DNA from: Cladopsammia gracilis
Lineage: Eukaryota > Cnidaria > Anthozoa > Scleractinia > Dendrophylliidae
Assembly (NCBI GenBank): GCA_022457155.1
Contig: JAJGOT010000037.1
Span: forward strand, 2,406,001-2,470,000
Length of the DNA stretch: 64,000 nucleotides
Reading direction: 5' to 3'
Under the pieces are notes generated by a model. The model had not been told where the DNA came from. It worked only from the letters and a program-made list of their open reading frames with translations, and searched no databases. Numbering within the stretch: position 1 is the first letter of the stretch; every line of letters starts with the position of its first letter. The position numbers and the translations under genes were made by a program. Positions 46,332 to 54,900 of the stretch are shown one piece after another.

Positions 46332-46398
46332 TTTATATCCCAGAAACACAAATTTTTGGATGAAAAACAAGATGTAGAACATAATGTTCATCAATAAA
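46332..46398. promoter_or_regulatory. Divergent promoter between the PPxY and ATPase genes
   Basis: 67 bp separate two diverging starts, each with its own motif: TATAAAATG on the minus strand and AATAAAATG on the plus strand. It marks the boundary of the leftward morphogenesis block. Confidence 0.5.
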
Positions 46399-47035
46399 AT
46401 GAAAATCCCAAATTATGATTGCCAGGACCCAATCACAAATTTCAAACAACTTCACCCTTTCATGCCGGATCGAACTTTCGGAATGTTGATCTGTGGCCCT
46501 TCAGGATCGGGGAAAACAAATGTTCTCCTGGATATGATTTTCCGCCTGCTCTTCTACGATAAAATTTTCCTCTATGCGAAAAATCTTGACCAAGCCAAAT
46601 ATCAGCATCTGCTGAAAACGTTTCGCCCAATCAGCAAAGAAGCTGGGTATGACGTCGTGGAAGCATCCCCGGATGAAATCATCCCAGTTTCTGAATTGAC
46701 AAAGGAGAATCAAAAGCTGGTTGTTTTCGATGATTTTGTTTCCGAAAAGAACTAAAAGCCATTGATTGATTGATTATTTCATTCAGGGCAGACACCGCAA
46801 TTGTTCTGTGATTTATCTTTCGCAAAGTTATTTCGGAACACCAAAAGATATCCGTTTGAATTGCGCGCATTTTTGCATCTTCGAATTCCCCAGTAACAAA
46901 GAAATTGCGGCGATCTGCAGGGAAAACAATGTTAGCAAAGAAGATTATCGGAAAGCAACGGCGCAGCCCTTCTCTTTCCTGTATGTGGATAAGCCGAGGA
47001 AATTCATTGCCAAAAATTTTGATGAAAGCATTTAA
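46399..47035 (+). pseudogene. FtsK/HerA-type genome-packaging ATPase, broken
   Basis: Start at 46,399 (ATAAAATG); an upstream in-frame ATG at 46,384 is less likely. Walker A GPSGSGKT and Walker B LVVFDDFV are intact. An in-frame TAA after VSEKN (46,753-46,755) and a GATT duplication at about 46,767-46,778 shift the frame. The second half (CSVIYLSQSYFGTPKDIR and FCIFEFPSNKEI) is readable to 47,035. The TAA at 47,033-47,035 forms part of the fibre gene's TTTAAAATG. Confidence 0.9.
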
Positions 47036-47036
47036 A

Positions 47037-48860
47037 ATGAGTTATTCAAATGGACTGCTTTCTGAAACAAGCACTCGTGCGCATGGCGCGGGACGAGATG
47101 GAAAAGATGGATTGCCAGGCGTTGGTTTCAAGCTGACGCCAGCAGGGGACTTCGATCTTCAAAACAAAAAAATGACCAATGTCGCTGAAGGAACGGGGAA
47201 AGACGATGCAATCACAAAGCATCAAGTTGACACGCTTGCAACGCAATTGCGGGCAGATTCTCTCCAGGTTGATGGTTCTTCGCATATGACTGGGGATCTT
47301 GATCTCAGGGGACAAAAACTCATCAACCCCGGGGAAATAGAAATGAATCGCAAATTGATCGTTAATCTGGACACGGATGAAGACAACGATTTGTCAGCGG
47401 TGAATATGGTCACTCTGAAAAAATTCCACCCTGATGCTCCGGCTCACACTCATGAAGTCACGAAGGACCTGGATTTGAAAGAACTTTTCAACGTGAAAAA
47501 TTCAAAACAGTAGACGTATCATGATTTGGGAGCGCATTATAACAACCTGGTCTCTTACAATGATGGCAAGAATATCTTTCTCAGCCGCAAAGAGACGTTT
47601 CCAATGGAGACGGCTTTGGATATGGGAAATCACACCATTTTTAACGTGAAAGATCCCGAAGTTGCCGACCAAGGCGCAAACATGCGATTTGTGGATGCCC
47701 AATCCGCGAAAAAGCTTTCGTTGGAAGGTGGAACAATGACCGGAAACCTGGATATGAACTCGCAACAAATCAACAATGTTGCAACGCCAACTCTGAAGCA
47801 TCAACCCACGTCAAAATCTTATGTGGATAACAAGATAGGAGGTGTGGTAGCCCACACGATGGAATTAGAAGAGAAGCTCAAAAAATACGTAAATGAATCG
47901 CATATCACGTCAACCTCCCATCCGAAGGACGCATTCCGCTATCTGATGGAAAATGTGGATGAATCCAGCTCTGAACATAATATGACAGTGACTGGGATAA
48001 CTGATTTTTCAAATTCGCCACATCTTTTCAACAAGAAGGCTTATGACTTGCAAATAACCAAAGATCATTTCAATGAATACGATGGGAGACTTGGATTCAA
48101 AATGTTCAAACTCCCAGACGGAGAATACACGATTTGCATTGAATTCTTTCCCGCGTCAATGGATGGTGTTAGTGTTAATGTCGTGAGCACAAGTCTGAAT
48201 ATTAATCAGCAATCAACAGAGAAGTTTTCGAATTATGCCAGATCCATCATCCACATGCATAAATGGGAGATCACTCCACCAGAATACATTTTCCTGGATC
48301 TGAAGTGGCGAGGAACTGCCGAGTCAGCTGCAGGAGGATCCGCAAAGTTGATCATATATGGCGTTGCTGGTTCTCAACCTGATGTTGAAAGCAGCGTTTA
48401 TGATTCCCCTTTCGTTTTCCAGGAAGGGAAGATGGTTATGGAGACTGACTTGGATTTGAATGGCCACGCAGTGTTGAATTTGCCGCTTCGCCCTTCAAAA
48501 CACTTCATTTTTGCAAGATTTGAGAAAGGAAAACACAATGATTGTTTGATCTTCCCAAATGAGGAGGAAGATGAAACAAATTATTGGCAACAATTTGGAT
48601 CTGACTTCCGGATTTTGAATGTCACGGTTTTCATTCTTGAACGCGGTCCCAACCCAGTGAGGGGAGCAACCATCATCATGACAAGTCTTGTTAAAGGAGA
48701 TCGCATCACTCGGAATGCAGTCAGACCTTCCACCAATTCATTTGGTGCACTGCAGTTCACCTTCAATCAAGATGTAGGGAAGGAAGAAGCTTTCTATCTG
48801 GCTCTCTCGGATGGAAATGCCATTCAAAGAGCAAAAGCGACAATTCTGATTGAAAAATGA
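47037..48860 (+). pseudogene. Fibre/spike protein, interrupted by one stop
   Basis: About 607 codons in one frame, with TAG at 47,511-47,513. A short collagen-like GRDGKDGLPGVG is followed by repeats of the form MTGxLDxxxxxIxN (HMTGDLDLRGQKLIN, TMTGNLDMNSQQINN, MVMETDLDLNGHAVLN). These resemble trimeric tail-fibre/adhesin shafts. The C-terminal ~250 residues are beta-rich and Trp/Phe-containing and would form the head. By analogy to adenovirus fibre and phage tail fibres this is the receptor-binding spike attached at the vertices; that role is inferred. Starts at TTTAAAATG right after the ATPase stop. Confidence 0.75.
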
Positions 48861-48874
48861 TTTCTCTCTGAAAA

Positions 48875-49357
48875 ATGAGAAAACAAAGCATCTTTGCTTT
48901 TAATCACATAGACCCCGCAATTCGGGAAGAAGAACTGGAAGAGATCAAAAAACTTTTTCGATTTTATCACAAAAGATTTTGGTGCCTGAAACGAGCGCAT
49001 GTTCGATTCAAGAAAATGAATCAGCTCATGAATTTGACCTCTTCCGGTTTGGTTGCAATCGGGACGATTGCTGGGGCAGCAACTCTCAACCCAATCGTGT
49101 TGGGAGTGATTTCCGGATTGGGGTTGGTCGTCAAAACCGCCAATGAAATGAAGAACCTGAAAAGCAAAATTGAGATGGCAAAGTTTGCTTTCACCACCTA
49201 TGAAAAAACATTGAGTGATTTGCGCTTCGCTTTGCGGGGAGGAAATTTTGATCGAACTGAATTTTTGTCTTCAATGGAAGCGATTGATGGGATTGTGATT
49301 GATTTGGGGTTGGATTTGGAGCGGTTTGAGAAGGAATGGGAAAATCGATTTGAGTGA
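48875..49357 (+). CDS. Two-helix membrane protein, unknown function
   Basis: 160 aa. Basic coiled N-terminus (LKRAHVRFKKMNQLMN), a hydrophobic hairpin at about 50-90 (SGLVAIGTIAGAATLNPIVL, GVISGLGLVVKT), then a long amphipathic helix. Topology is like a small SLATT-type or pore-forming protein. Such proteins recur next to fibre genes in related elements as far as I can recall, but I cannot name the family. The start has AAAAATG. Intact. Confidence 0.55.
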   Translation: MRKQSIFAFNHIDPAIREEELEEIKKLFRFYHKRFWCLKRAHVRFKKMNQLMNLTSSGLVAIGTIAGAATLNPIVLGVISGLGLVVKTANEMKNLKSKIEMAKFAFTTYEKTLSDLRFALRGGNFDRTEFLSSMEAIDGIVIDLGLDLERFEKEWENRFE

Positions 49358-49420
49358 GCGAAGCGACCGAAGGGAGTGAGCCGGGAGTGAGCGTTTTCAT
49401 TTCCAGTGGGAAATGAAAAA

Positions 49421-50653
49421 TCAGTCTTTCAGAAGTTTTACTCGCCAATACCATGTAACTTCAGGATGCATCTCAACTTTCAGGGGAAAAACCCCCATGT
49501 GAGGGTTGCTTTCCCAGACTTCTCGCGGTGGAGCAGGGCAAGGAAATATGATCTCCAGTTCCCAATAATCTTTTGTTTCGCCCACCAAGAATTCGAAACG
49601 CGGACCGACCACCAAGATTCGCGTTTCCGCATTTTCTTCTTCACCCCATCCTTTCACCCGATACCCCTCAGGAAGGAAGAGAGGATGATTCTTTAAAAAC
49701 TCGAAATACAGCTCATGCAGGTTATAACACTCCGGAACCACTTTCTTAAGATCTGGATGGAATGGATTACACGGATTTCTAGGGAGACACCACCAATGCC
49801 GCTTCCCTTCCTCTTCCTCTTTCTCTTTCTCCTCCTCTTTCTCCTCTTCCTCAGGAGGGATTTCATCCGCATTTTCCTCCGCCCAAGCTGCCATTTTTTG
49901 CTCATCTTCAATGACATGTTCTTCGCGGTCAAAAGCTCGCGTTTCATTCATATAATCTTCCATCGCGTCTCTTGGTTTTCCGAATCGAGCAGGTTGGGCT
50001 CTGAGGGAAATTTTGAGTTCCTCTTCCACTTTTTCCTGATTGTCTTCCGCCACTGCCGCCAAGCACGCATTATTCAACTTTATCAGTTCTTGATTGAACT
50101 GTTTCTGGGGGGAGATTTTTTCCCCAGGAATCTCAAGTTTGAATTGCGTCCCATCGAATTTTCTGGTGAATGAATCTCTTCCGCTTCGGAGGGCATTGGG
50201 AATAGTTTTTGGATCAATCCCCAATTCTCGCGCTGCCGCGGCCATGGAAGAAAATTCTTGAGGTCCACCAAGTTCTGAAATGACGCGGATTGCAGGAAGA
50301 GGTCTGGGGAAAGCAGTGACGATTGAACCTTCAATCTGCGCAACCATCACTTCTTTTCCCGTTTTGGTTCGAACGACGCCAGTTGTGGAATTTTTGAGAG
50401 CGCGCGCGACATCGGCGCGAGGAACTCCAAGCGCATCAGCCATCTGATTTTTGGTTTCAAATTCTTTGCCCTCTGCGGTGAATTCCATTCGTCGCACGAC
50501 CATAACTGGCTTTCCCTGGAGCTTGAAATGATTTTTTCCTTGCTTGAGTTGTCTATTCAAATATTGTCTGGAGACGCCAAGTCTTTTTGCCATTTCAGCT
50601 TCGGATTTGGCTGGTTCTCCAACAATTCTTCCATATGAAACTAGCAACCACAT
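49421..50653 (-). CDS. Repeat-HTH (NUMOD1-like) DNA-binding protein with acidic linker
   Basis: 410 aa from ATG at 50,653 (ACTAAAATG); an upstream ATG at 50,668 is in frame. Three helix-turn-helix units: EAEMAKRLGVSRQYLNRQLK, NQMADALGVPRADVARALK and AAARELGIDPKTIPNALRSG. Each is followed by a short beta segment, as in NUMOD1/IENR1 repeats of homing endonucleases. A Glu/Lys-rich stretch (about 265-285) joins a C-terminal Trp-rich domain. No nuclease motif is visible. Probably a sequence-specific regulator or replication-region binder, since it lies beside the large inverted repeat. Intact. Confidence 0.65.
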   Translation of the reverse strand: MWLLVSYGRIVGEPAKSEAEMAKRLGVSRQYLNRQLKQGKNHFKLQGKPVMVVRRMEFTAEGKEFETKNQMADALGVPRADVARALKNSTTGVVRTKTGKEVMVAQIEGSIVTAFPRPLPAIRVISELGGPQEFSSMAAAARELGIDPKTIPNALRSGRDSFTRKFDGTQFKLEIPGEKISPQKQFNQELIKLNNACLAAVAEDNQEKVEEELKISLRAQPARFGKPRDAMEDYMNETRAFDREEHVIEDEQKMAAWAEENADEIPPEEEEKEEEKEKEEEEGKRHWWCLPRNPCNPFHPDLKKVVPECYNLHELYFEFLKNHPLFLPEGYRVKGWGEEENAETRILVVGPRFEFLVGETKDYWELEIIFPCPAPPREVWESNPHMGVFPLKVEMHPEVTWYWRVKLLKD

Positions 50654-50667
50654 TTTAGTAGGTGACA

Positions 50668-50694
50668 TTTTTTGTCAACTTTTTTGACAAAAAA
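50668..50694. other. TTGTCAA hairpin upstream of the HTH gene
   Basis: TTTTTTGTCAAC and TTTTGACAAAAAA form a perfect small palindrome just 5' of the HTH protein start. TTGTCAA or its complement recurs through 50.7-51.8 kb, so it could be a binding site for that protein. Confidence 0.5.
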
Positions 50695-50811
50695 GAGATT
50701 TATGAAATCTGCGAAATTCTGGGGAAAAAATATTCCACGGCAAAAATCCGCTGAAAAATTTGGTTGACAAAGAAATTTATTTGTGCCCAAATCGGGAAAA
50801 GATGCCAACGG

Positions 50812-51813
50812 TGAGGGTTGACACTTTTGGTCAACCTCCGAAAAAAATTCAGATTTTATTTTTTTTTTGCAAACGCAATATCTCGAATAACGCACTGTCC
50901 CTATTGAGACATGGGGGTGCCTATTTTCTGCTGGATCTGGCATAAAACTCGGGGACAAAATTTTGAAATATTTTTTTGTCAACTCGGGAAAAAAATTCTG
51001 GGAAATATATTTTTTGAGTTCTGAAAAAAATAGTTTGAAAATATTTTCCTGAATTTTTTCTCCGAGTTGACAAAAAAAATATCCATTGAGAAATCTTCCG
51101 CTGAAATCTGGGGGGAAAATTCTGGGGAAAAAATTCAGAATCCGATTCAGAATCCGAGTCAGAATCCGGATTTTCCCCAGAATTTGGTGGATTTTTTTTC
51201 GCCAGATTTCGATGGATTTTTTTCGCTAAATTCTGGTGGATTTTTTTCGCCATAATTTGGTGGATTTTTTTCGCTAAATTCTGGTGGATTTTTTTCGCCA
51301 GAATTTAGTGGATTTTTTTCGCCAGAATTTGGTGGATTTTTTTCGCCAGAATTTGGTGGATTTTTTCGCTAAATTCTGGTGGATTTTTTTCGCTAAATTC
51401 TGGTGGATTTTTTTCGCTAAATTCTGGTGGATTTTTGTTCGCCAAAATTTGGCGGAAGATTCGTCAACGGATGGATTTTGTCACCCCGAGATTTTCAGGG
51501 AATTTTTATTTATTTTTTTTTTCAGAAGTCAAAAAATAAATTTCTCAGAATTTTTTTCCTGAGTTGACAAAAAAATATTTCCGAATTTTTTGTCCCCGAG
51601 AGTTTTATGCCAAACCCTGCAGAAAATAGGCCTACGGGTGTTCCAATACGGACAAAATACCATTTTGTCCCTGAGTTTTGTGCTAAACCCTACAGAAAAT
51701 AGGCATCAGGGATGTCCCAATATGGACAATACGTTCAAAAACAAAAACAAAAACAAAAATAAAAAATAAAATCTGAATTTTTCGAAGGTTGACCAAAATT
51801 GTCACCCCCACCG
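50812..51813. repeat. Large inverted repeat around a tandem array (candidate origin/regulatory region)
   Basis: Left arm about 50,812-51,060, right arm about 51,505-51,813. Matching blocks: GAGGGTTGACACTTTTGGTC / GACCAAAATTGTCACCCCC, AGATTTTATTTTTT / AAAAATAAAATCT, GCATAAAACTCGGGGAC / GTCCCCGAGAGTTTTATGCC, TTTTTTTGTCAACTCGGG / CCTGAGTTGACAAAAAAA. The right arm has an extra partial copy of the GAAAATAGGCAT block (51,659-51,725). The loop holds the 24-bp array at 51,180-51,450. No gene lies inside. Confidence 0.82.
51180..51450. repeat. Tandem ~24-bp repeat TGGATTTTTTTCGCCAGAAT
   Basis: About ten units, alternating between CGCCAGAATTTGG and CGCTAAATTCTGG forms, so neighbouring units are partly inverse to each other. 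It occupies the centre of the inverted repeat. Confidence 0.88.
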
Positions 51814-51823
51814 GTGACAATTT
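51796..51823. other. 11-bp stem hairpin AAATTGTCACC / GGTGACAATTT
   Basis: Placed about 100 bp past the probable stop of the minus-strand ssDNA-binding candidate and at the outer tip of the large inverted repeat. May be a transcription-end hairpin or part of the replication region. Confidence 0.5.
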
Positions 51824-51919
51824 CGTTTCCCTGATTTTGAGCACAAATGAAAATCTGATTTCAACAAAAAGCGAATTTGAGCAGAATTTTCAGGGGGTGA
51901 CAAATTTTTTGTCACCCCC

Positions 51920-52548
51920 TCAAACTTCATCCTCCTCATTCCTGTCCTCATACTCATCGAAAGCTGAGGCCGCCTGCACCATTTCTTCCACCAAAACTTC
52001 GTCCACAATGCATGTGATCGCATCGCTTTCACATTTCCGCAGAAAAGGTGCTTGATTGAGAAAACTACTTGTCCGCAGAGAGGCATGCCAATGAGCCGCT
52101 TCGCCTTCAGAATGGGTTTTTTCTTCCCATCATCGCATAACTCCCAAAATCGACAGGAGAAATCCGATTTGGGAAGTTTGGAAGGATAAATCTTTGCATA
52201 AATCTTTTCCTGCTCGGATTTGTCGGTTTTCACGAGAACAAAATCTCCCTCCTGAAATCGGGCAAAAGACGGACCGATCTCTTTGATTGCCTGCTTCTTT
52301 TTCATCGCAGCAGAGTTGAGATGCTTTTCCACATCTTTGAAAAATTTGATGTTTTCTTCTGGAAGAGTGATTCCCAGAGAAAATGATTCACCTTGATGAG
52401 CGAAAATCTTGAATTTGGTTTGGAGTTTCACTTGGAGCCGTTTGTCATTGTGGAGGCATGGGAGGAGACAGAAAGAGATTTTGCCAGAAGATTTTTTCAC
52501 GGGGTTGTCGAGAGAGCAGTCGGGAATAGATATTTTCGCGGGATTCAT
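51920..52548 (-). pseudogene. Candidate ssDNA-binding protein, frameshifted near its end
   Basis: About 205 aa. Readable features: KLQTKFKIFAHQGESFSLG, FQEGDFVLVKTDKSEQEK (beta strands of an OB-like fold) and a late IGMPLCGQVVFSIKHLFCG. After a 1-nt shift near 52,025 the other frame gives an acidic end (DEYEDRNEEDEV) closing at 51,920. The acidic C-tail and order of strands resemble single-stranded DNA-binding proteins of large DNA viruses; this is a tentative reading. It lies between the two HTH genes, close to the polymerase. Confidence 0.4.
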
Positions 52549-52622
52549 TTTCTTGGGTAAGATAAAAAAAAAAATGAATTAAATCGCGAAAATCCATTTC
52601 TCCATGAACTTGCGATCCTTTT

Positions 52623-52760
52623 CTATCGGACTGGGAGAAAACCAGTTGCCATATCCACAGCTTTTTGAAAGTTTCTTTCCATTTCACACGCTTTTTCCCA
52701 GTCCGTTTCCTCTTTGATTTTTTCTACCTCTTTCTGAGGAGTGGGTTTCTTTTTCAACAT
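52623..52760 (-). CDS. Small 45-aa protein, unknown function
   Basis: Starts at ATG 52,760, overlapping the TGA of the upstream HTH gene (ATGTTGA). Highly charged: KKKPTPQKEVEKIKEETDWE, then KACEMERNFQKAVDMATGF. Could be a small independent protein or a detached C-terminus of the HTH protein. Confidence 0.45.
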   Translation of the reverse strand: MLKKKPTPQKEVEKIKEETDWEKACEMERNFQKAVDMATGFLPVR

Positions 52761-53272
52761 TTTTTCTCCAATGGAGAAAAAATGTAAAACGTTGCTGGAC
52801 AATCTTCAACGCATTTTTCCATATCAGCCTGTTTGGTGGAGGAAAATTTCGAAGCTTTTTTTCTTGCTCGAGCGTGAATGAATTTTTCATCCGCAGCCTT
52901 CACACGCATGAGATGGATTAGTTGCTCCAGTCTGGGAGATGCCCAAGTCACTTCATGCGATTTCTCCTGCGAATCCAGAAAATGAGTTTTTTTCTTGCAG
53001 AGTTGATTGAAAAAAACTGTGCGTGATAACCCAAATCGTTCCTGAATTTCCTCTGCGGAAAAGAAATCTTTCCCATCAATCCGGATAAATGGTGTGTCTT
53101 CTTCCTCCTGAATCCAAAACACTTTTTGATCAGTTCTTCTGGTATATTTGATATTGCCCGATTTGAGAACTCGCAAAATTGTTTTGGAGGAAAGTCCAGT
53201 TTGTTCACTGGCTTCTTTAAACGTGAAAAAAGTTTGTCTTTCTTTCCCCTCTTCCTGAATCGAAAATTTCAT
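52754..53272 (-). CDS. Second repeat-HTH (NUMOD1-like) protein
   Basis: 172 aa from ATG at 53,272, chosen because it forms one end of a symmetric promoter; an in-frame ATG at 53,302 would cross it. Two units: TFKEASEQTGLSSKTILRVL and SAEEIQERFGLSRTVFFNQL, each with the beta segment typical of NUMOD1-like modules (KYTRRTDQKVFWIQ). The C-terminus is Lys/Arg-rich. Related in design to the 49.4-kb protein. Divergent from the polymerase gene. Confidence 0.6.
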   Translation of the reverse strand: MKFSIQEEGKERQTFFTFKEASEQTGLSSKTILRVLKSGNIKYTRRTDQKVFWIQEEEDTPFIRIDGKDFFSAEEIQERFGLSRTVFFNQLCKKKTHFLDSQEKSHEVTWASPRLEQLIHLMRVKAADEKFIHARARKKASKFSSTKQADMEKCVEDCPATFYIFSPLEKKC

Positions 53273-53310
53273 TTTGAATGGAGAAAAAAGTTTTTTGCCC
53301 ATTTAAAATG
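53270..53310. promoter_or_regulatory. Palindromic 41-bp divergent promoter (HTH2 / DNA polymerase)
   Basis: CATTTTGAATGGAGAAAAAA on the left mirrors TTTTTTGCCCATTTAAAATG on the right with few mismatches, and the two start codons are its ends. It gives the two early-type genes almost identical 5' sequences. Polymerase and regulator may therefore be co-expressed. Confidence 0.6.
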
Positions 53311-54423
53311 TCAACGTTAGCTGCATGGCAAGCATTTGCGCGATCGACAAATTTGCATGGTTGGTCGCGATTGAAGAAAAATGAATTAGTGAAGTTTTTA
53401 GTTGAAAACCTTTGGCAAGGAGGAGGATTGGATCAGCCCAAAATGAACAAAGCAGCTCGTATGAGAATTCGGAAAAACAAACCAATCAACCCTCTGAATT
53501 GGAAAAATAAAAAAGATAAATGTTCCTATTTTGGTTCCGGAAAGAAGAGATTTTCCTTCCAGAGACATTCCCAGAGCGATTAAAGGAAACACAGAAACGG
53601 TTTCTGATTGGTTGAATTGGCTGGAAACAGTGGATGACGCTGGCATTCGGAGACGGCTGAATCCCGCGATTGAAAGATTGAAAAAACAAACCGAGAAATT
53701 GTGGGAAAAAAGGTTGATCGTGGAAGAAGGAAAATCAGCTTTGAAAGGAGTCGTGAAAGAATTTATAATCCAAGGCGATGATTCCATCTCTCCCCAAGAT
53801 TTTTTCCGGAAAGCAAGATGGCATATCACCAAGCTCCTGCGCGAAAATCCACAAACCAAAGTAAAATGTGTTTTAAATGCTGAAATGTCCAGAACCATTT
53901 GGGAGTCGGGAGAAGAAATAGTTGATGCCCCATTTTTCCAGTCCCGGCAGAAATTGAATCTGGGAAACAACCCAGAGTTGGCGGATGAAATGGCAAGAGA
54001 AATAATTGCAAACTTGGAAAACTTCCATCAAAGGGGAAGCAATTGGATGTTTGAAAGAGTGATTAGTTTAGAAATTCGTTTTATGCGCTGGAACCCCCTG
54101 CGAGGATCTGCCTGGATGCCATTACCCGATTCTTTGACAAACAGGAAAGCTGTGATCAACATGCAAAATAAAGATGAGATGTGCTTCAAATGGTGCATTG
54201 CCAGAGCCAAAAATATGGTTGAGTCTCACCCAGAAAGAATCACACCGGAGTTGAGAGATCAAGCAGACAAATTAAATTGGCATGGTTGCCAATTCCCCAT
54301 GGCCGTGGAAAAAATCAAATATTTTGAGGCAAGAAACCCTAAAATCTCAGTGAATGTTTTTGGCTGGAATGGATATATTTTCCCCCTGAAACTGATTGAT
54401 GAAGAAGAAAAAGAACTCCATGT
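53308..54423 (+). pseudogene. Protein-primed DNA polymerase B, N-terminal part (first segment)
   Basis: Starts at TTTAAAATG. A SAP/HeH-like domain opens the protein (HGWSRLKKNELVKFLVENL), then after a shift near 53,525 the Polinton N-terminal region continues (IRFMRWNPLRGSAWMPL, AVINMQNKDEMCFKWCIARA, ISVNVFGWNGYIFPLKL). The segment is cut off after the codon for His-Val by the transposon at 54,424. Removing the insert and one TGT restores the frame exactly into 59,464. Confidence 0.88.
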
Positions 54424-54900
54424 CACGCTTGGATATTTTTGGGTCAAAACTGGCCGCACAAATGTCCCCAGTTCCCAGTCTCTTATTAGTAATTCTCTCG
54501 CGTGGTCATTCGGCAGCCATTTTGGCTGAATAGCGTGTTTTTTTCTCAGCCATTTGCGGCGAACTGGGTACTAATAAAGCTTTTCCCACTAATATACAAA
54601 ACAATTTGATCTGTAAGCTTTCTTTTGATGTGCGGTTTGCCCATGTTTACATCATTCCTTCGCTAATATTTTCGCTTGTACTTCATCCCCCATTCACTTT
54701 ACAGTGAGTTATTGGTCCCTTCTGAAAAAATCGAGTGTTTTTGTGGAAAAATTTCCGGCGGGCAAAGATTCAATCTTTATTTTTACAACGAAAGAGCTGA
54801 CAATAACAACCTTGGCCGTGTTTCTATCGTTTTGTTTTTGCGGTGGACACCTCCTCCTCGCGGAGATTCTCAAGTTTTTGGAGACCATTGAGCAGTTTAC

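Noticed and set aside
51284..51562. Repeat protein of DFFRQNLV units
   Set aside because: Translation of the 24-bp tandem array; no start motif and located in the inverted-repeat loop.
53398..53970. 190-aa minus-strand ORF
   Set aside because: Antisense of the polymerase N-terminal region.
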